DNA from: RGIG6178 sp045612885
Lineage (GTDB): Bacteria > Bacillota_I > Bacilli_A > RFN20 > DUOF01
Length of the DNA stretch: 43,632 nucleotides
Direction of reading: 5' to 3'
Assembly (NCBI GenBank): GCA_045612885.1
Contig: JAZKZZ010000013.1
Span: 1 to 43,632, forward strand
The notes under the pieces are model-generated. The model saw only the letters and a program-made list of their open reading frames with translations. It ran no database searches and was not told where the DNA came from. Shown one piece after another: positions 12,001 to 17,472 of the stretch. Every line of letters begins with the position of its first letter. Position 1 is the stretch's first letter. A program made the position numbers and the translations under genes.

Positions 12001-13782
12001 TGGTTTTCCATCGTTTCCTTTTGGATATGAACTAGGATAGCTAACTGAAATAGAACATACTATGCTATCGGTTGTTGATGTTCCTAAATTTCTAAGATAT
12101 GTACTATCACAAGTTGGAGTAACTGTAATTTTTTCAGTTAATATATATCCAGCAACTGAAGTTTCATTATCGATTACATACGGTATCTTTTTACCCACTA
12201 AACTATTAGCATTAGACGCAAAAACTAACTCAGAATCCATATATAATCCATCACTAAGAGAAAAATCACCTTGTGTAGGATTGCTAGGGATTGTATAAGT
12301 ACACACAACTGTAGTGTTTGAACCATTACAAGTGAATTCCTTTCCAGAAATTTCGCCCAATGTATTGGTTGATCCATCATAAAACTTTATTTTCTTATTA
12401 CTAACTGACGCAAGAGTCATATCAGAAGTTAAAGTAATAGTAATTGTGTCACCAGTATTACAATATTCTTTATTATTATTTGTAACACACCCTGTAACTG
12501 TAAGCGAAGCATCCAAGAAGTAGATATAACTTTGAGATATTTGATAAAGCGAAGATCCTTGAGCATTAGTAACTACCCCTTTATATACAGCCTCAAAAAT
12601 ATGAGTTGCATCTTCCACTTGATCCTTATCACTATTTTTCACTCCAGAACATTCTTCTCCAGATAAGTTTTCTCCATCCCAACAATATCCATAAAAGCCT
12701 ACCATTTCTAAATATGGAGCTTGATTCTCATAATAATTATTTCCAATTACAACTTGATCATCAGATTCATTGTAATCATAAATGCCAAAAAGAGGCGCAA
12801 CACTTCCTCTTGAAGTATCCACGCTCCAAAAATAAGTAAAATCTCCAGTAGCATTTTCAGCAAACTCATTTACCATTACATCTAGCTGTGGACTACCTGA
12901 AACGTAAAAGAACGATAAAGCATCTTCTATAGTATAATATTGTCCACCCATAATATCATTTTCTAAATAAACAACAAAAACTAATTGTCTAGCATTATAA
13001 TTATCAGAATTTGATAAAGAAAAAGAAAAAGTTTGTGAACTTGTATTTGTTACTTCATAAGCTTTTCTTTTTACCGGATTAAGAGTAGAATCACCTATCG
13101 AAACAATATCCATAGTTCCTTCTTCAAAAGTTATATTTTCTGCAAAAATTTCATATTCAACAATAGCAAACATTTTGATATATGAACATCTATCGTTGTT
13201 TCTGCAGCTCAATGTCACACTTAAATTGCTATCGGTTAAAGTGATATAACTATTAATTCCAGCCATACCATCATCTTCCACTTTAACTTCTCCACTAGCG
13301 TTATATGATTCAACCCCAGCTATACCATCAGTAGTAACTCTAATTCCTACAGTTTCTGCAGTATAATAAGCATTTCCTTGGTTTAAAGTTTCATTTAATT
13401 TAGCATTTAAAATAAGATAATAATATTTAGTAAGAGTAACTGTTGTTCCATCTTCAAAAGTAACAGTAAAATCTATTTTTTGTGATCCATATAAAGAAGG
13501 GTCTACTAATTTGTTATCATTTCTAGTTATAATACAACTTGTATCTATTTGATTTTCATTATAACAAACGATTCCAGCATTATAAAAAGTATCATAATTA
13601 TTTTCATCACTAGGAAGATCACTAGGAATGATAGTGTTATATTTGTTATCAATTAAAACTTCAGCACTATATACACTAGTACTCTCTTCTCCTTCTGCAC
13701 TTGCAAAACTAGGCATAGCAAAAAATGCAAATAACATTGCAAAGATAAATACTATACCTTTATATACCTTTCTTTTTTTCAT
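1..13782 (-). CDS. Giant exported repeat protein (YDG/MBG-like adhesin), C-terminus beyond the left edge
   Basis: The frame opens at ATG 13782 and shows no stop to base 1, so at least 4594 residues are encoded and the C-terminus is missing. An SD-like GAGGGG precedes the ATG by about 11 nt. Residues 1-29 form a signal peptide: basic start MKKRKVYKG, a hydrophobic core, then a signal peptidase I site A-S-A before Glu30. Residues about 30-1250 hold Ig-like beta-sandwich stretches with Cys and phrases such as YCNTGDTITI and YCNSGDTITI. Residues about 1258-3490 hold about 18 modules of 110-140 residues, most with K-x-YDG or TYDS near the start and GTY before the end. Residues about 3490-4594 return to Ig-like stretches. 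These modules resemble YDG/MBG domains of bacterial surface proteins; that is by eye. A role as adhesin or surface fibre is inference. An LPxTG or other anchor would lie outside the window. Many exported Gram-positive proteins avoid Cys, but this one is rich in it. Confidence 0.9.
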   Translation of the reverse strand, partial: MKKRKVYKGIVFIFAMLFAFFAMPSFASAEGEESTSVYSAEVLIDNKYNTIIPSDLPSDENNYDTFYNAGIVCYNENQIDTSCIITRNDNKLVDPSLYGSQKIDFTVTFEDGTTVTLTKYYYLILNAKLNETLNQGNAYYTAETVGIRVTTDGIAGVESYNASGEVKVEDDGMAGINSYITLTDSNLSVTLSCRNNDRCSYIKMFAIVEYEIFAENITFEEGTMDIVSIGDSTLNPVKRKAYEVTNTSSQTFSFSLSNSDNYNARQLVFVVYLENDIMGGQYYTIEDALSFFYVSGSPQLDVMVNEFAENATGDFTYFWSVDTSRGSVAPLFGIYDYNESDDQVVIGNNYYENQAPYLEMVGFYGYCWDGENLSGEECSGVKNSDKDQVEDATHIFEAVYKGVVTNAQGSSLYQISQSYIYFLDASLTVTGCVTNNNKEYCNTGDTITITLTSDMTLASVSNKKIKFYDGSTNTLGEISGKEFTCNGSNTTVVCTYTIPSNPTQGDFSLSDGLYMDSELVFASNANSLVGKKIPYVIDNETSVAGYILTEKITVTPTCDSTYLRNLGTSTTDSIVCSISVSYPSSYPKGNDGKPLSLVFNSTEFSSFNNVYYYNGSSNILASTVSSYVTASSAMDAAQTKITTTVTIGNTNTKFYKLILSFTDSNFTDAVGNSVNVVDTQCGAYETQVGDGDISIGNATLIYNTGSIKACSDSGTGTCFGIGTSVGFSISVSDKGVGNYHGSTSDITSVTVSAGTISYSGTTATSSYHDITANTKVTITVTDKYGAVATKEVTLTPLSAASLTATDATTPVTNGKPPVVADSSRTFTIATAGFTKTATIKSATCTSLTECEEKIEDLTPTIFSGWTTVSDNSITISTASYTIVYAYASQTNQGSFVIIKVDVITGSETLANFSDVEKDLCNTNGRYLSNLYIDKTNPTVSSYVATPSGCNKVGNVYYCNSGDTITIVFTYSEKVHGTTSPTLSYTIGGSAGTGSPVTCAFNAPYTRDQLGNDLPTTITCVITLSGSTQGDVKIGTLISTGIKDRADRSVSQKTYDDVLAKYDTTGPTINSFSVVAAGSGSCAIQTCTVQSGFAPSSSVKVSASATDTNGISTYQVKEGSSSKYNNAAVPSNSTITLSSGDGNKSLTLIVTDYAGNTTSKDYSNVIKVDTTLPVITATSTTKNLTVGDVYDLTTIISGFGITVTETNEQSKSNSYTTAAPVTYTSSGTRVRESGTHILRYVVIDKAGNCATKDFTITVVAKSISLTFNSNSKVYDGVSVSLCAGSAYTLPTLATGDSITSVTCNNASVIDVGSYTVSVTKISITLAGGTKVDITPGTTSKYYSFTYTNGTYTITKRNVTIEFDDDSLKYDGIEHSFGNIADYTLTGNQSAGDASCATAYLVKTAERSECFSFNYEIYNETNSKSDVYSANKTFDYTNKSAVLAGTYHVKVKDITVVLVSGTNTVLNGNYNFTFTEGTYSITKRTLTITIQSIATKIYNGLSNTFTATSYYSFGGDGLANNDSITNIYYSINSGACGQESVIDAGTYNIKSCGIKIDSAENLSSSTDDAHQYVTPTDDSTLSYVVTFDTSGTNYVIGKKTINIAFAYGEKTYDSYATTFDLIYDSQRDVFNYDVSGHQEYDNSNKRYYLVKTAEREEYLLNEVEYALYNGTNAKSEIYSATENWTFANASAILSGSYMGKATKVDTNSGYNNYTFTFNNNDAYIVYKESITLTSPDDASKVYDGTSETFTDLFEVEVLDNDVVTDVYYEVLDAAGTTTIAACGKAAIIDAGTYTIKLCGVKINNTSQRPSGETSANDKQDDTYQNPYVASTSSYDIEFDAEFQYVISPLPICFSLATNAKIYDGVSTIFADPVASLWSVSIYDSTKSECVAASTTVINTSERVETITELAVTAASAIDIGSYEVTITGMTVSVTENTSAVSISSPSDNFLIYHTTEMYTILEKNIWICLTNNSKMYDGLTTLFDSAGSGVYSFSSDSECDSDDPSEVLINTPERIEKIGTITSSVLSAINAGTYTFSVSGFSVVRIEDNSVAAPNVQNPTQNFNLIVSEENMTFTITKRPVVVDFKGGETTYDSNEHTFEDISYYEIKVNGTLATSDGTCSAYLVKTDEREDCLADELSYYIYNSTNTKSSVYSSTSGATTFKDKPAILAGTYYIRGASTTVNTDDESNTSPNSNYSFTFYSPKEYIINKADLKITFNSAQYTSEYDGVDIGYVYSSVPAYTQEGLQENDRFTFIYYAIFDESGNTLSACAQGGKIIDVGKYNFQICGVVINNTLQLPIGETQDTNQGDDAYQYGSNVDAIASYNIVLLDTTSNSDEYKGFEYTITKKRIEIGPHPTSNYSKLNFSYNSEARTYENSSNYVTDDSDDLAEWTGRPTCTGLYLIRSSKRADCVGNDVEYALYNSTNPMSEVYSATENWTFVNASAILAGTYYIKMLDVSVNSSDASNTSLKNNYEFVFGTESFVGSKSRVNIAYQRDMSKVYDGVNANVLFYSPSKYDDTYQVLFLHPNDRIVDIFYEVSDAEGNILSRCGDGHGDIINVGVYYINPCGLAIDNVLQRPGNQTAANDSRDDALYYPGDNENALSYVLDLRNSDQGTYTITAKPIKITFNDGTIKYDGNEHKFDSVSSYTVTGNQAAGDASCATAYLVKVTGRNDCFSFSYGIYNETNSKSDVYSANKTFDYTNKPAILVGTYHVKVRSVTVTSTDANNTVLNGNYAFTFEEGTYRIDKRVITLSKNAVITKTYNGSSDNFTATSGYTITGDGLASNDSIVGIYYSIDDGSCAQQSVINAATYNIKSCGVKIDNSLNSKSNDVHQHPLPDYNITNTLYEDDDTLSYKITFDSTGINYTISQKEIWICLLETEKIYDGITTVFGTATGVDSAGNRLYGISLDGTCDSDDVSATVINTTERIEVVKSLTSSLGSAINVGKYTINITGFSIERTDLTVSPSTTDEKNQYANNFKLNYTSTSAQYEIKARPITISFDDETIIYDSLEHKFNDTSYYSIAGQASVVSTSRECEGTYLVRTSERADCLEDSLVYAIYNSTNSKSDVYSASEVWTKTSKPAILAGTYYVKATSVTVVSSDQGNTILNGNYAFTFVKGTYQVNKATLTINVNSMTSKTYDGISVTFSDVNLYTPTGLLASDTITAVYYSINGGACGQSSVIDASTYTIKSCGVKIDNALNTKSSSDDAYQHSSVVATSSYTVTFDTTGKTFTINKRAITITYVNDSITYDSLEHTFSEISYSVDEGNGNTSIVYVYQVTNYDYLDEENGVYYLTKTDERSDYLNNSLIYAIYNSTNSKSDVYSASEVWTKTSKPAILAGTYYVKATSVTVVSDDNTNTALNANYSFTFVKGTYQVNKAELTLTYNGGTKIYDGVSVGFSTLTLYTPTGLLNNDEITAVYYSVDGGSCGTSTVVYAGTYSIKPCGVKIDNELNTKSTVDDAYQYTFVDATSSYTITNATFVANNYVIEKRYITIDNANIGDMVFDTSKDVCKENGEHSTNNCAITDYKLSNVSYTLTSSNTHTLPVVSGDNVILNWDTKETPNKYYNLEFAQYNVGTDIVLSCPTGVQCFYLSGTHANNYTIGNQVSVKGNIVPRSLDQDNGSHIYTKYYDNDLNVYLNTAEINTGWGEGKLTITWTTHATGFESAAVGTHVITLNRNQITPSNGTTCSSAVVATGACTLSNYDFDDYTTYEFTGSIVLDTSAPDEYTVTLERLIGSTWTAYRTITFSGSQTLINTMESDIALDWTNSTIRFKVTGSGETAYNSGDTYTNYWFTYSYFKLGSNKYVAPNSSSIVALGARDVTTGNAKDVIYASDTVNGADTSKPTTLGASEIRKYFATGVELTNINNSNDAYLVIKVHNMSTDVEVSSGVKANEGVITPVIVRYDTNRPTFSTSDASSTYGCPTSVSGFNNVEYISYLTNGVELCVVYNKKEETTRKYDNDIMLKAGDIVYITFNVKDTWLGNGLVDNKNTTGTRKFDSSKIKVIYSEDALFDITGTTFVNPPNDLAFDIFNSNMGTIHTTTNPTAYGTYYSYITIQLKVKSEVNGNATVGWNEGFYTDEAGNALAKVDDIGFRLVIDTTAPTCLSVGDCEETADETIIFVDKNGVESGNKTDYIKGTTGSKVRIIPTDTGGSNLDYYCYFVADGIITSVADVKANAASEICTDLTYNKDYALSDNKLYLGTSEAASSAHIFNKTQTVVLYVYDRAGNVSCATLFTVKVETVADLLANETSQNYVDPTEANKGLITPVTGFNVDDVLDIEIATVNWTNGNVQIAIAGKLGNDYSATCTQINNTCIRSSGFKSVTVTTASSNEYTGTISGTASWTYTKDTAAALSFNQVFTVTTNGRYLIEVTTHSGVTYQAYIDVVNIDKLGINTNAASTFICDNNASSNSYKSSGCFENQTNVTGDDGYDSSDYKIYFHATDTSASTSYANSNLAYFEYFYKETDVTSANFDSEYQAAQSRKEFTDKSTGFGSINFASKTDTPLWPEVKTASKQSLQVPTLDVNLRYQDWYLVIKVYDNSGNSYVLSVKFEFDTTKPAHQEHTGPSITGSTVDGSNTTANQGSTIVYTYTMYDKWL
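3734..3865 (-). repeat. Near-identical DNA repeat, copy in module A7 (partner 4493-4624)
   Basis: About 132 bp match 4493-4624 with about four single-base differences by eye. The offset is 759 bp, exactly 253 codons, so recombination between copies would keep the reading frame. It encodes the YNSTNSKSDVYS to LAGTYYVKATS segment of an A module. Confidence 0.85.
4493..4624 (-). repeat. Near-identical DNA repeat, copy in module A6 (partner 3734-3865)
   Basis: Partner of 3734-3865. The visible differences are single substitutions, which suggests recent duplication or gene conversion between modules A6 and A7. Confidence 0.85.
5680..5742 (-). repeat. 63-bp perfect repeat in module A5 (partner 9472-9534)
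   Basis: The 63 bases are identical to 9472-9534. The distance is 3792 bp, which is 1264 codons, so deletion between the copies would remove about ten modules in frame. Confidence 0.85.
9472..9534 (-). repeat. 63-bp perfect repeat in module A1 (partner 5680-5742)
   Basis: Identical to 5680-5742. The sequence around it is also similar but carries several substitutions, so the identical core may reflect gene conversion. Confidence 0.85.
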
Positions 13783-13804
13783 AATACTTTTTACCCCTCT
13801 CGTT

Positions 13805-13826
13805 TTATTATTTATAATAATAAAAA
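13805..13826. repeat. 22-bp direct repeat, copy 1 (copy 2 at 13918-13939)
   Basis: TTATTATTTATAATAATAAAAA occurs identically at 13805-13826 and 13918-13939. It is almost wholly A/T and nearly palindromic. Copy 1 overlaps the giant-gene promoter and copy 2 abuts the terminator of the next gene upstream. It may be an AT-rich protein-binding site or a remnant of duplication. Confidence 0.6.
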
Positions 13827-13846
13827 CAGTCCTTACTAATAGACAA
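13817..13846 (-). promoter_or_regulatory. Candidate sigma-A promoter of the giant gene
   Basis: Reading the minus strand, TTGTCT (13846-13841), an 18-nt spacer and TATTAT (13822-13817). Transcription would start near 13810, giving a leader of about 28 nt. A second possible -10, TATACT at 13851-13846, has no good -35. Confidence 0.45.
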
Positions 13847-13936
13847 GTATATTCTAATATATTTGATACCCCTATCACAATAAAACGAGAATAAAAAAGT
13901 CGTAAATTGTTGAATACTTATTATTTATAATAATAA

Positions 13937-13955
13937 AAAGAGGCCTTCGCCTCTT
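13937..13955 (-). terminator. Intrinsic terminator of the 100-aa gene
   Basis: On the minus strand AAGAGGC, loop GAAG, GCCTCTT, then TTTATT. The stem overlaps the stop codon of the gene at 13954-14256, and it separates that gene from the giant gene. Confidence 0.85.
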
Positions 13956-14256
13956 AGTTTCTTGATAAAGTATGTTTTTTTGCTACCACTGTATTAGCTT
14001 TAAAGCCTGTTTCGCTTGGTACCCATTTGTTTAATCTTTCCTTAATAAGCAGTGATAATTTATCATCAGTTAATCTTTCTCCATAAAGTTTGTTTTCATT
14101 ATTTCTAACAACTGACCCCGCTAGGTTAATAGCTAACTCTCTAACATTTGAATCTTCTACTTCATTTTCTAATTCTATCCTTATGTTATATATACCACTT
14201 TTTTTCTTTAAATCTGTTTCGACTTTAAAATCCATGAATTTAGTTCTATTTTCCAT
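13954..14256 (-). CDS. Unknown 100-residue soluble protein
   Basis: Not recognised. The protein is charged, has no membrane segment or signal peptide, and looks mixed: a beta-like N-terminal half (FMDFKVETD, IYNIRIELEN) and a Lys/Arg-rich tail. It has its own promoter upstream and its own terminator over its stop codon, so it is probably a real monocistronic gene. The SD is a modest TAGGTAA before ATG 14256. It lies between yebC and the giant surface-protein gene on the same strand, but nothing links it functionally to either. Confidence 0.7.
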   Translation of the reverse strand: MENRTKFMDFKVETDLKKKSGIYNIRIELENEVEDSNVRELAINLAGSVVRNNENKLYGERLTDDKLSLLIKERLNKWVPSETGFKANTVVAKKHTLSRN

Positions 14257-14280
14257 TTTAATTACCTACTTTCTATTCAA

Positions 14281-14309
14281 ATAATATCATATAAATAAAC
14301 TCATTTCAA
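14281..14309 (-). promoter_or_regulatory. Sigma-A promoter for the 100-aa gene
   Basis: Minus strand TTGAAA (14309-14304), a 17-nt spacer and TATTAT (14286-14281). The predicted leader is about 18 nt. Confidence 0.7.
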
Positions 14310-14344
14310 CCTCTTTTAAACCCCGATGTGAATTAATTTTTAGA

Positions 14345-14374
14345 TAAAAAAAGACAGATTTCAAAATCTATCTT
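14345..14374 (-). terminator. Intrinsic terminator of yebC
   Basis: Minus strand AAGATAGATTT, short loop, AAATCTGTCTT, then a run of seven T. The stem has one mismatch and begins at the yebC stop codon. Confidence 0.8.
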
Positions 14375-15090
14375 TATTCAACGTTATGATAAACATTTTC
14401 AACATCATCTAAAGCTTCTAAAGTTGATATCAATCTATCAAAAGTTTGTCTATCTTCTTCATTTAAAGTCACATACTCATTAGCAACATACTCATTCTCA
14501 CAAGTTAGGTATGTAATCTTATCTGCAAATGTAGAATCTAGAGCGTCTTTGATGTTGTATAGATCGCTAATTTCACCATAGATAGTTATTATATCTTCAT
14601 CTACTTCTAAATCTGAAAAATTAGCATCATTTAAAATTAAAGTTTCCTCTACTTCAGCTTCACTTACCCCTTTAATAGACACAACACTACAATGAGTATA
14701 GTTAAATGATACACTACCACTTATTCCTAATTTACTGCGGCACTTATTAAAACAACCTCTAATCTCTGCGATCGCTCTATTAGGATTATCAGTTAAACTC
14801 TCAATTACTAAAGTTGATGCTCCAGGACCAAATCCTTCGTATACATTTGAGTAATAACTTTCAGCGGATGCTGAACTAGCTTTTTCTATTGCACGCTTAA
14901 TAACATCTCCTGGAACTTGGTTAGCTTTGGCCTTGTCTATTGCTCTTCTTAAAGTTAAATTACTATTAGGATCAGGGACACCACTCTTTGCTGCTATTAG
15001 TATTTCCTTACTATATTTAGCATATAATTTTGATTTCATTGCTGCTGTTTTAGCCATCGATGCAGCTCTAACTTCATGCGCTCTTCCCAT
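14374..15090 (-). CDS. yebC: YebC/PmpR family protein
   Basis: A 238-residue member of the YebC/PmpR family, in which some members act as transcription regulators and others help ribosomes through difficult sequences such as proline runs. The N-terminus MGRAHEVRAASMAKTAA is the family signature, followed by the Lys-rich helical domain and TLRRAIDKAKANQVP. The middle has EGFGPGA and TDNPNRA, and the end has DDVENVYHNVE. The frame is open 18 codons further upstream to 15144, but start 15090 is chosen because it begins at the family N-terminus, has SD GAGGAGTG, and lies just downstream of a good promoter. It is flanked by its own promoter and terminator. Confidence 0.95.
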   Translation of the reverse strand: MGRAHEVRAASMAKTAAMKSKLYAKYSKEILIAAKSGVPDPNSNLTLRRAIDKAKANQVPGDVIKRAIEKASSASAESYYSNVYEGFGPGASTLVIESLTDNPNRAIAEIRGCFNKCRSKLGISGSVSFNYTHCSVVSIKGVSEAEVEETLILNDANFSDLEVDEDIITIYGEISDLYNIKDALDSTFADKITYLTCENEYVANEYVTLNEEDRQTFDRLISTLEALDDVENVYHNVE

Positions 15091-15112
15091 AAACTCACTC
15101 CTCACCCGTTCT

Positions 15113-15141
15113 ATACTACACTTTTTATTGAATTTAATCAA
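15113..15141 (-). promoter_or_regulatory. Sigma-A promoter for yebC
   Basis: Minus strand TTGATT (15141-15136), a 17-nt spacer and TAGTAT (15118-15113). The predicted start is near 15106, giving a leader of about 16 nt and supporting the shorter yebC start. The rest of 15142-15268 shows no gene and no clear GC-rich terminator for ligA. Confidence 0.65.
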
Positions 15142-15268
15142 CAAATTAATTATTTCTTAATTATTGAGAGCAGAAAAAACTCACAATTAAATTAACAATA
15201 ATTACAATTTTCGATAAATTAATTATTTCATTAGACAGTAATATATCGCATTTTAAGCGTTACATTTA

Positions 15269-17269
15269 CTACCCATTTAAAATATCATTAAGTTCCTCTT
15301 CGTATACTATTCTTATACCTAAATTTAATGCTTTTTCTAACTTACTTCCTGGCTCTTTACCAACAATCAAATAATCTAATTTTTTAGAAACGCTACTAAC
15401 AACATTTGCTCCTAAAGAGTCTAATAAATCTTTAATTTCATCTCTTTTGTAATTTTCTAAAGTTCCAGTCACAAGTACATTTTTATGATTAAAAACAGTT
15501 TCTTTAAAGTTATCATTATTATCTATATAACTCATATTTACCCCATATTCTTTTAGTTTTGATATAAGTTCTAAATTCTTCTCATTTCTAAAATAATCAT
15601 AAATACTTTTCGCACTTACTTCACCAATATCTTTAATATCTTTTAACTCTTCTTCGCTAGCTTGCATTAAACTATCTATATGTCTATATCTTTTCGCTAG
15701 TATCTTACTAGTTTTACTACCCACTTCTTTTATTCCTAGAGCGAATAATAATCTTTCTAAAGATAAAGATTTGCTATTTTCTATAGCATTCATCATGTTA
15801 TTTACCGACTTTTCTCCATATCCTTCTACTTCTTTTAACTCATTATAGTATCTATTGATATCGTAGATATCTGTAACATCTTTTATAAATTCTAAATTAT
15901 ATAATTCCTCTACTACTTTTTCTCCTAAACCTTCAATATCCATAGCACCCTTACTAGTATAATGAATTATCCCCTCAATATTTCTAGCTTTACAATATTC
16001 ATTGGTACAATAGTGATGAGCACCATCATCTTTTTTTACTAATTTAGTTCCACACATTGGACACTCTTCAATCATGTTATATTCTTTTTCATTACCGTTT
16101 CTTGCTTCTTTAACAACTCTAACTACTTCAGGTATTACATCTCCAGCTTTTCTTAAAATTATAGTATCACCAATCTTAATACCTCTTTCTTGTATAAAAT
16201 CCTCATTATGTAAAGTAGCTCTACTAACCCTACTACCCGCCACTAAAACTGGCTCTAATACTGCATTTGGAGTAATCTTTCCTGTTCTTCCTACAGTATA
16301 AACAATATCTAATAATTTAGTAGTAACTTCCATGGCAGGAAATTTGTAAGCAATAGCCCATTTTGGAACTTTCATTGTATATCCAATTAAATCGTGCAAT
16401 TTTAAATCATTAACTTTTATTACAACTCCATCTATATCATAAGCTAATGAATCTCTTTTTAAAGCATACTCTTTGATGTACTCTATAACTTCTTTTATAC
16501 CCTTACAAACTCTTCTTTCTTTATTTGTTTTAAATCCTAGTTCATCTACTCTATTTAAAGCATCACTTTGTTTAAATAAATCAAACGAAGCACAATCAAC
16601 AAAAGTATAAACAAACATATCCAACCCTCTAGATGCTGCAACTTGCGAATCAAGCTGTCTAATAGATCCACTAGCAGCATTTCTGCAGTTAGCAAATAAA
16701 GTTTCTCCATTTTCTTTTCTTTCTTTATTTATTCTCTCCAAACTTGATTTAGGCATATAAACTTCTCCTCTTACCTCAAGTTTTCTTTTTTCTTTAATAA
16801 TAAGAGGAATACATTTTATAGTTCTAACATTATGAGTTACTTCTTCACCAACTACACCATTACCTCTAGTCGCCCCATACACTAACTTACCATCTTCATA
16901 CATTAAAGCCATAGCTAGACCATCTATCTTTAACTCACAAATGTATTCGATATCTTCATACCCTAAGGCATTTTGAATCTTTTTGTCAAAATCCTCTAAT
17001 TCCTCATAACTAAATACATCTCCTAAAGACATCATTGGACTCTTATGCTCAATCTTATTGAAACCATCCACTACCATTCCACCAACTCTATTAGTAGGAG
17101 AATTGTCATCATGCATATGAGGATTTCTATTTTCTAAATCTATAAGTTCATTCATTAAAGCATCAAACTGATAATCACTAATACTAGATTGATTTAAAAC
17201 ATAATATTCATAATTATATTTATTTAATAACTCACGTAATTCAACTATTCTACTTTCATCTTTATTCAT
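15269..17269 (-). CDS. ligA: NAD-dependent DNA ligase LigA
   Basis: This ligase seals nicks in DNA during replication and repair using NAD+. At 666 residues it is full length. The adenylation domain carries K114 in the motif ELKIDG. The OB-fold region follows, then a four-cysteine zinc finger beginning CPMCG and ending YCxxxxC, then helix-hairpin-helix repeats (IEGLGEKVV-like and GIKEVGSKT), and a C-terminal BRCT domain beginning VLVTGTLENY. The start ATG has SD AGAGGGAT. An extended -10 (TGATACAAT) lies just upstream. In many Bacillota ligA directly follows pcrA; here a convergent zincin gene separates them. Confidence 0.97.
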   Translation of the reverse strand: MNKDESRIVELRELLNKYNYEYYVLNQSSISDYQFDALMNELIDLENRNPHMHDDNSPTNRVGGMVVDGFNKIEHKSPMMSLGDVFSYEELEDFDKKIQNALGYEDIEYICELKIDGLAMALMYEDGKLVYGATRGNGVVGEEVTHNVRTIKCIPLIIKEKRKLEVRGEVYMPKSSLERINKERKENGETLFANCRNAASGSIRQLDSQVAASRGLDMFVYTFVDCASFDLFKQSDALNRVDELGFKTNKERRVCKGIKEVIEYIKEYALKRDSLAYDIDGVVIKVNDLKLHDLIGYTMKVPKWAIAYKFPAMEVTTKLLDIVYTVGRTGKITPNAVLEPVLVAGSRVSRATLHNEDFIQERGIKIGDTIILRKAGDVIPEVVRVVKEARNGNEKEYNMIEECPMCGTKLVKKDDGAHHYCTNEYCKARNIEGIIHYTSKGAMDIEGLGEKVVEELYNLEFIKDVTDIYDINRYYNELKEVEGYGEKSVNNMMNAIENSKSLSLERLLFALGIKEVGSKTSKILAKRYRHIDSLMQASEEELKDIKDIGEVSAKSIYDYFRNEKNLELISKLKEYGVNMSYIDNNDNFKETVFNHKNVLVTGTLENYKRDEIKDLLDSLGANVVSSVSKKLDYLIVGKEPGSKLEKALNLGIRIVYEEELNDILNG

Positions 17270-17417
17270 ACTATCCCTCTATCCCATTAATATTGTATCA
17301 CAATCTGTAGTAAATAAGATGTTTTTTTATAATTTTATTATAAAAAAAATCCGCTACAACAATATATCTTTTTTTCATACAATGAAAAACCCTTCATTTT
17401 TAGTAAATAAAAAAACA

Positions 17418-17446
17418 TTGAAATTCAACTTATATAATGGGATAAT
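17418..17446 (+). promoter_or_regulatory. Sigma-A promoter for the zincin gene at 17473
   Basis: TTGAAA (17418-17423), a 17-nt spacer and GATAAT (17441-17446). The predicted leader is about 20 nt and contains the SD AAAGGGG. Confidence 0.75.
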
Positions 17447-17472
17447 GAAACCAAACGAAAGGGGAAAGAAAA

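Larger units (their letters stand above)
13798..13890. repeat. 12-bp inverted repeats flanking the giant-gene promoter
   Basis: TCTCGTTTTATT at 13798-13809 is the exact reverse complement of 13879-13890, with 69 bp between. The best promoter for the giant gene lies entirely in the 69-bp interior, and its predicted start of transcription falls at the inner edge of the left arm. The layout is that of an invertible promoter segment, but it could also be an operator pair. No recombinase gene is in the window. Confidence 0.6.

Noticed and set aside
1..13782. The first 13.8 kb as a gene-poor or decayed region
   Set aside because: The minus strand is one uninterrupted frame with a signal peptide and consistent domains. 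It only seems gene-free because its stop codon is outside the window.
13798..13890. Inverted repeats as an mRNA hairpin hiding the SD of the giant gene
   Set aside because: The best promoter lies between the arms, so only one arm would be transcribed. This would return if transcription starts upstream of 13890.
4937..13894. Several plus-strand open frames of 64-88 codons within the first 14 kb
   Set aside because: They lie opposite the giant minus-strand gene, have no SD or family features, and read like antisense of a Ser/Thr/Tyr-rich repeat protein.
15091..15144. 18-codon upstream extension of YebC
   Set aside because: It overlaps the promoter -10; the family N-terminus and a strong SD mark 15090.
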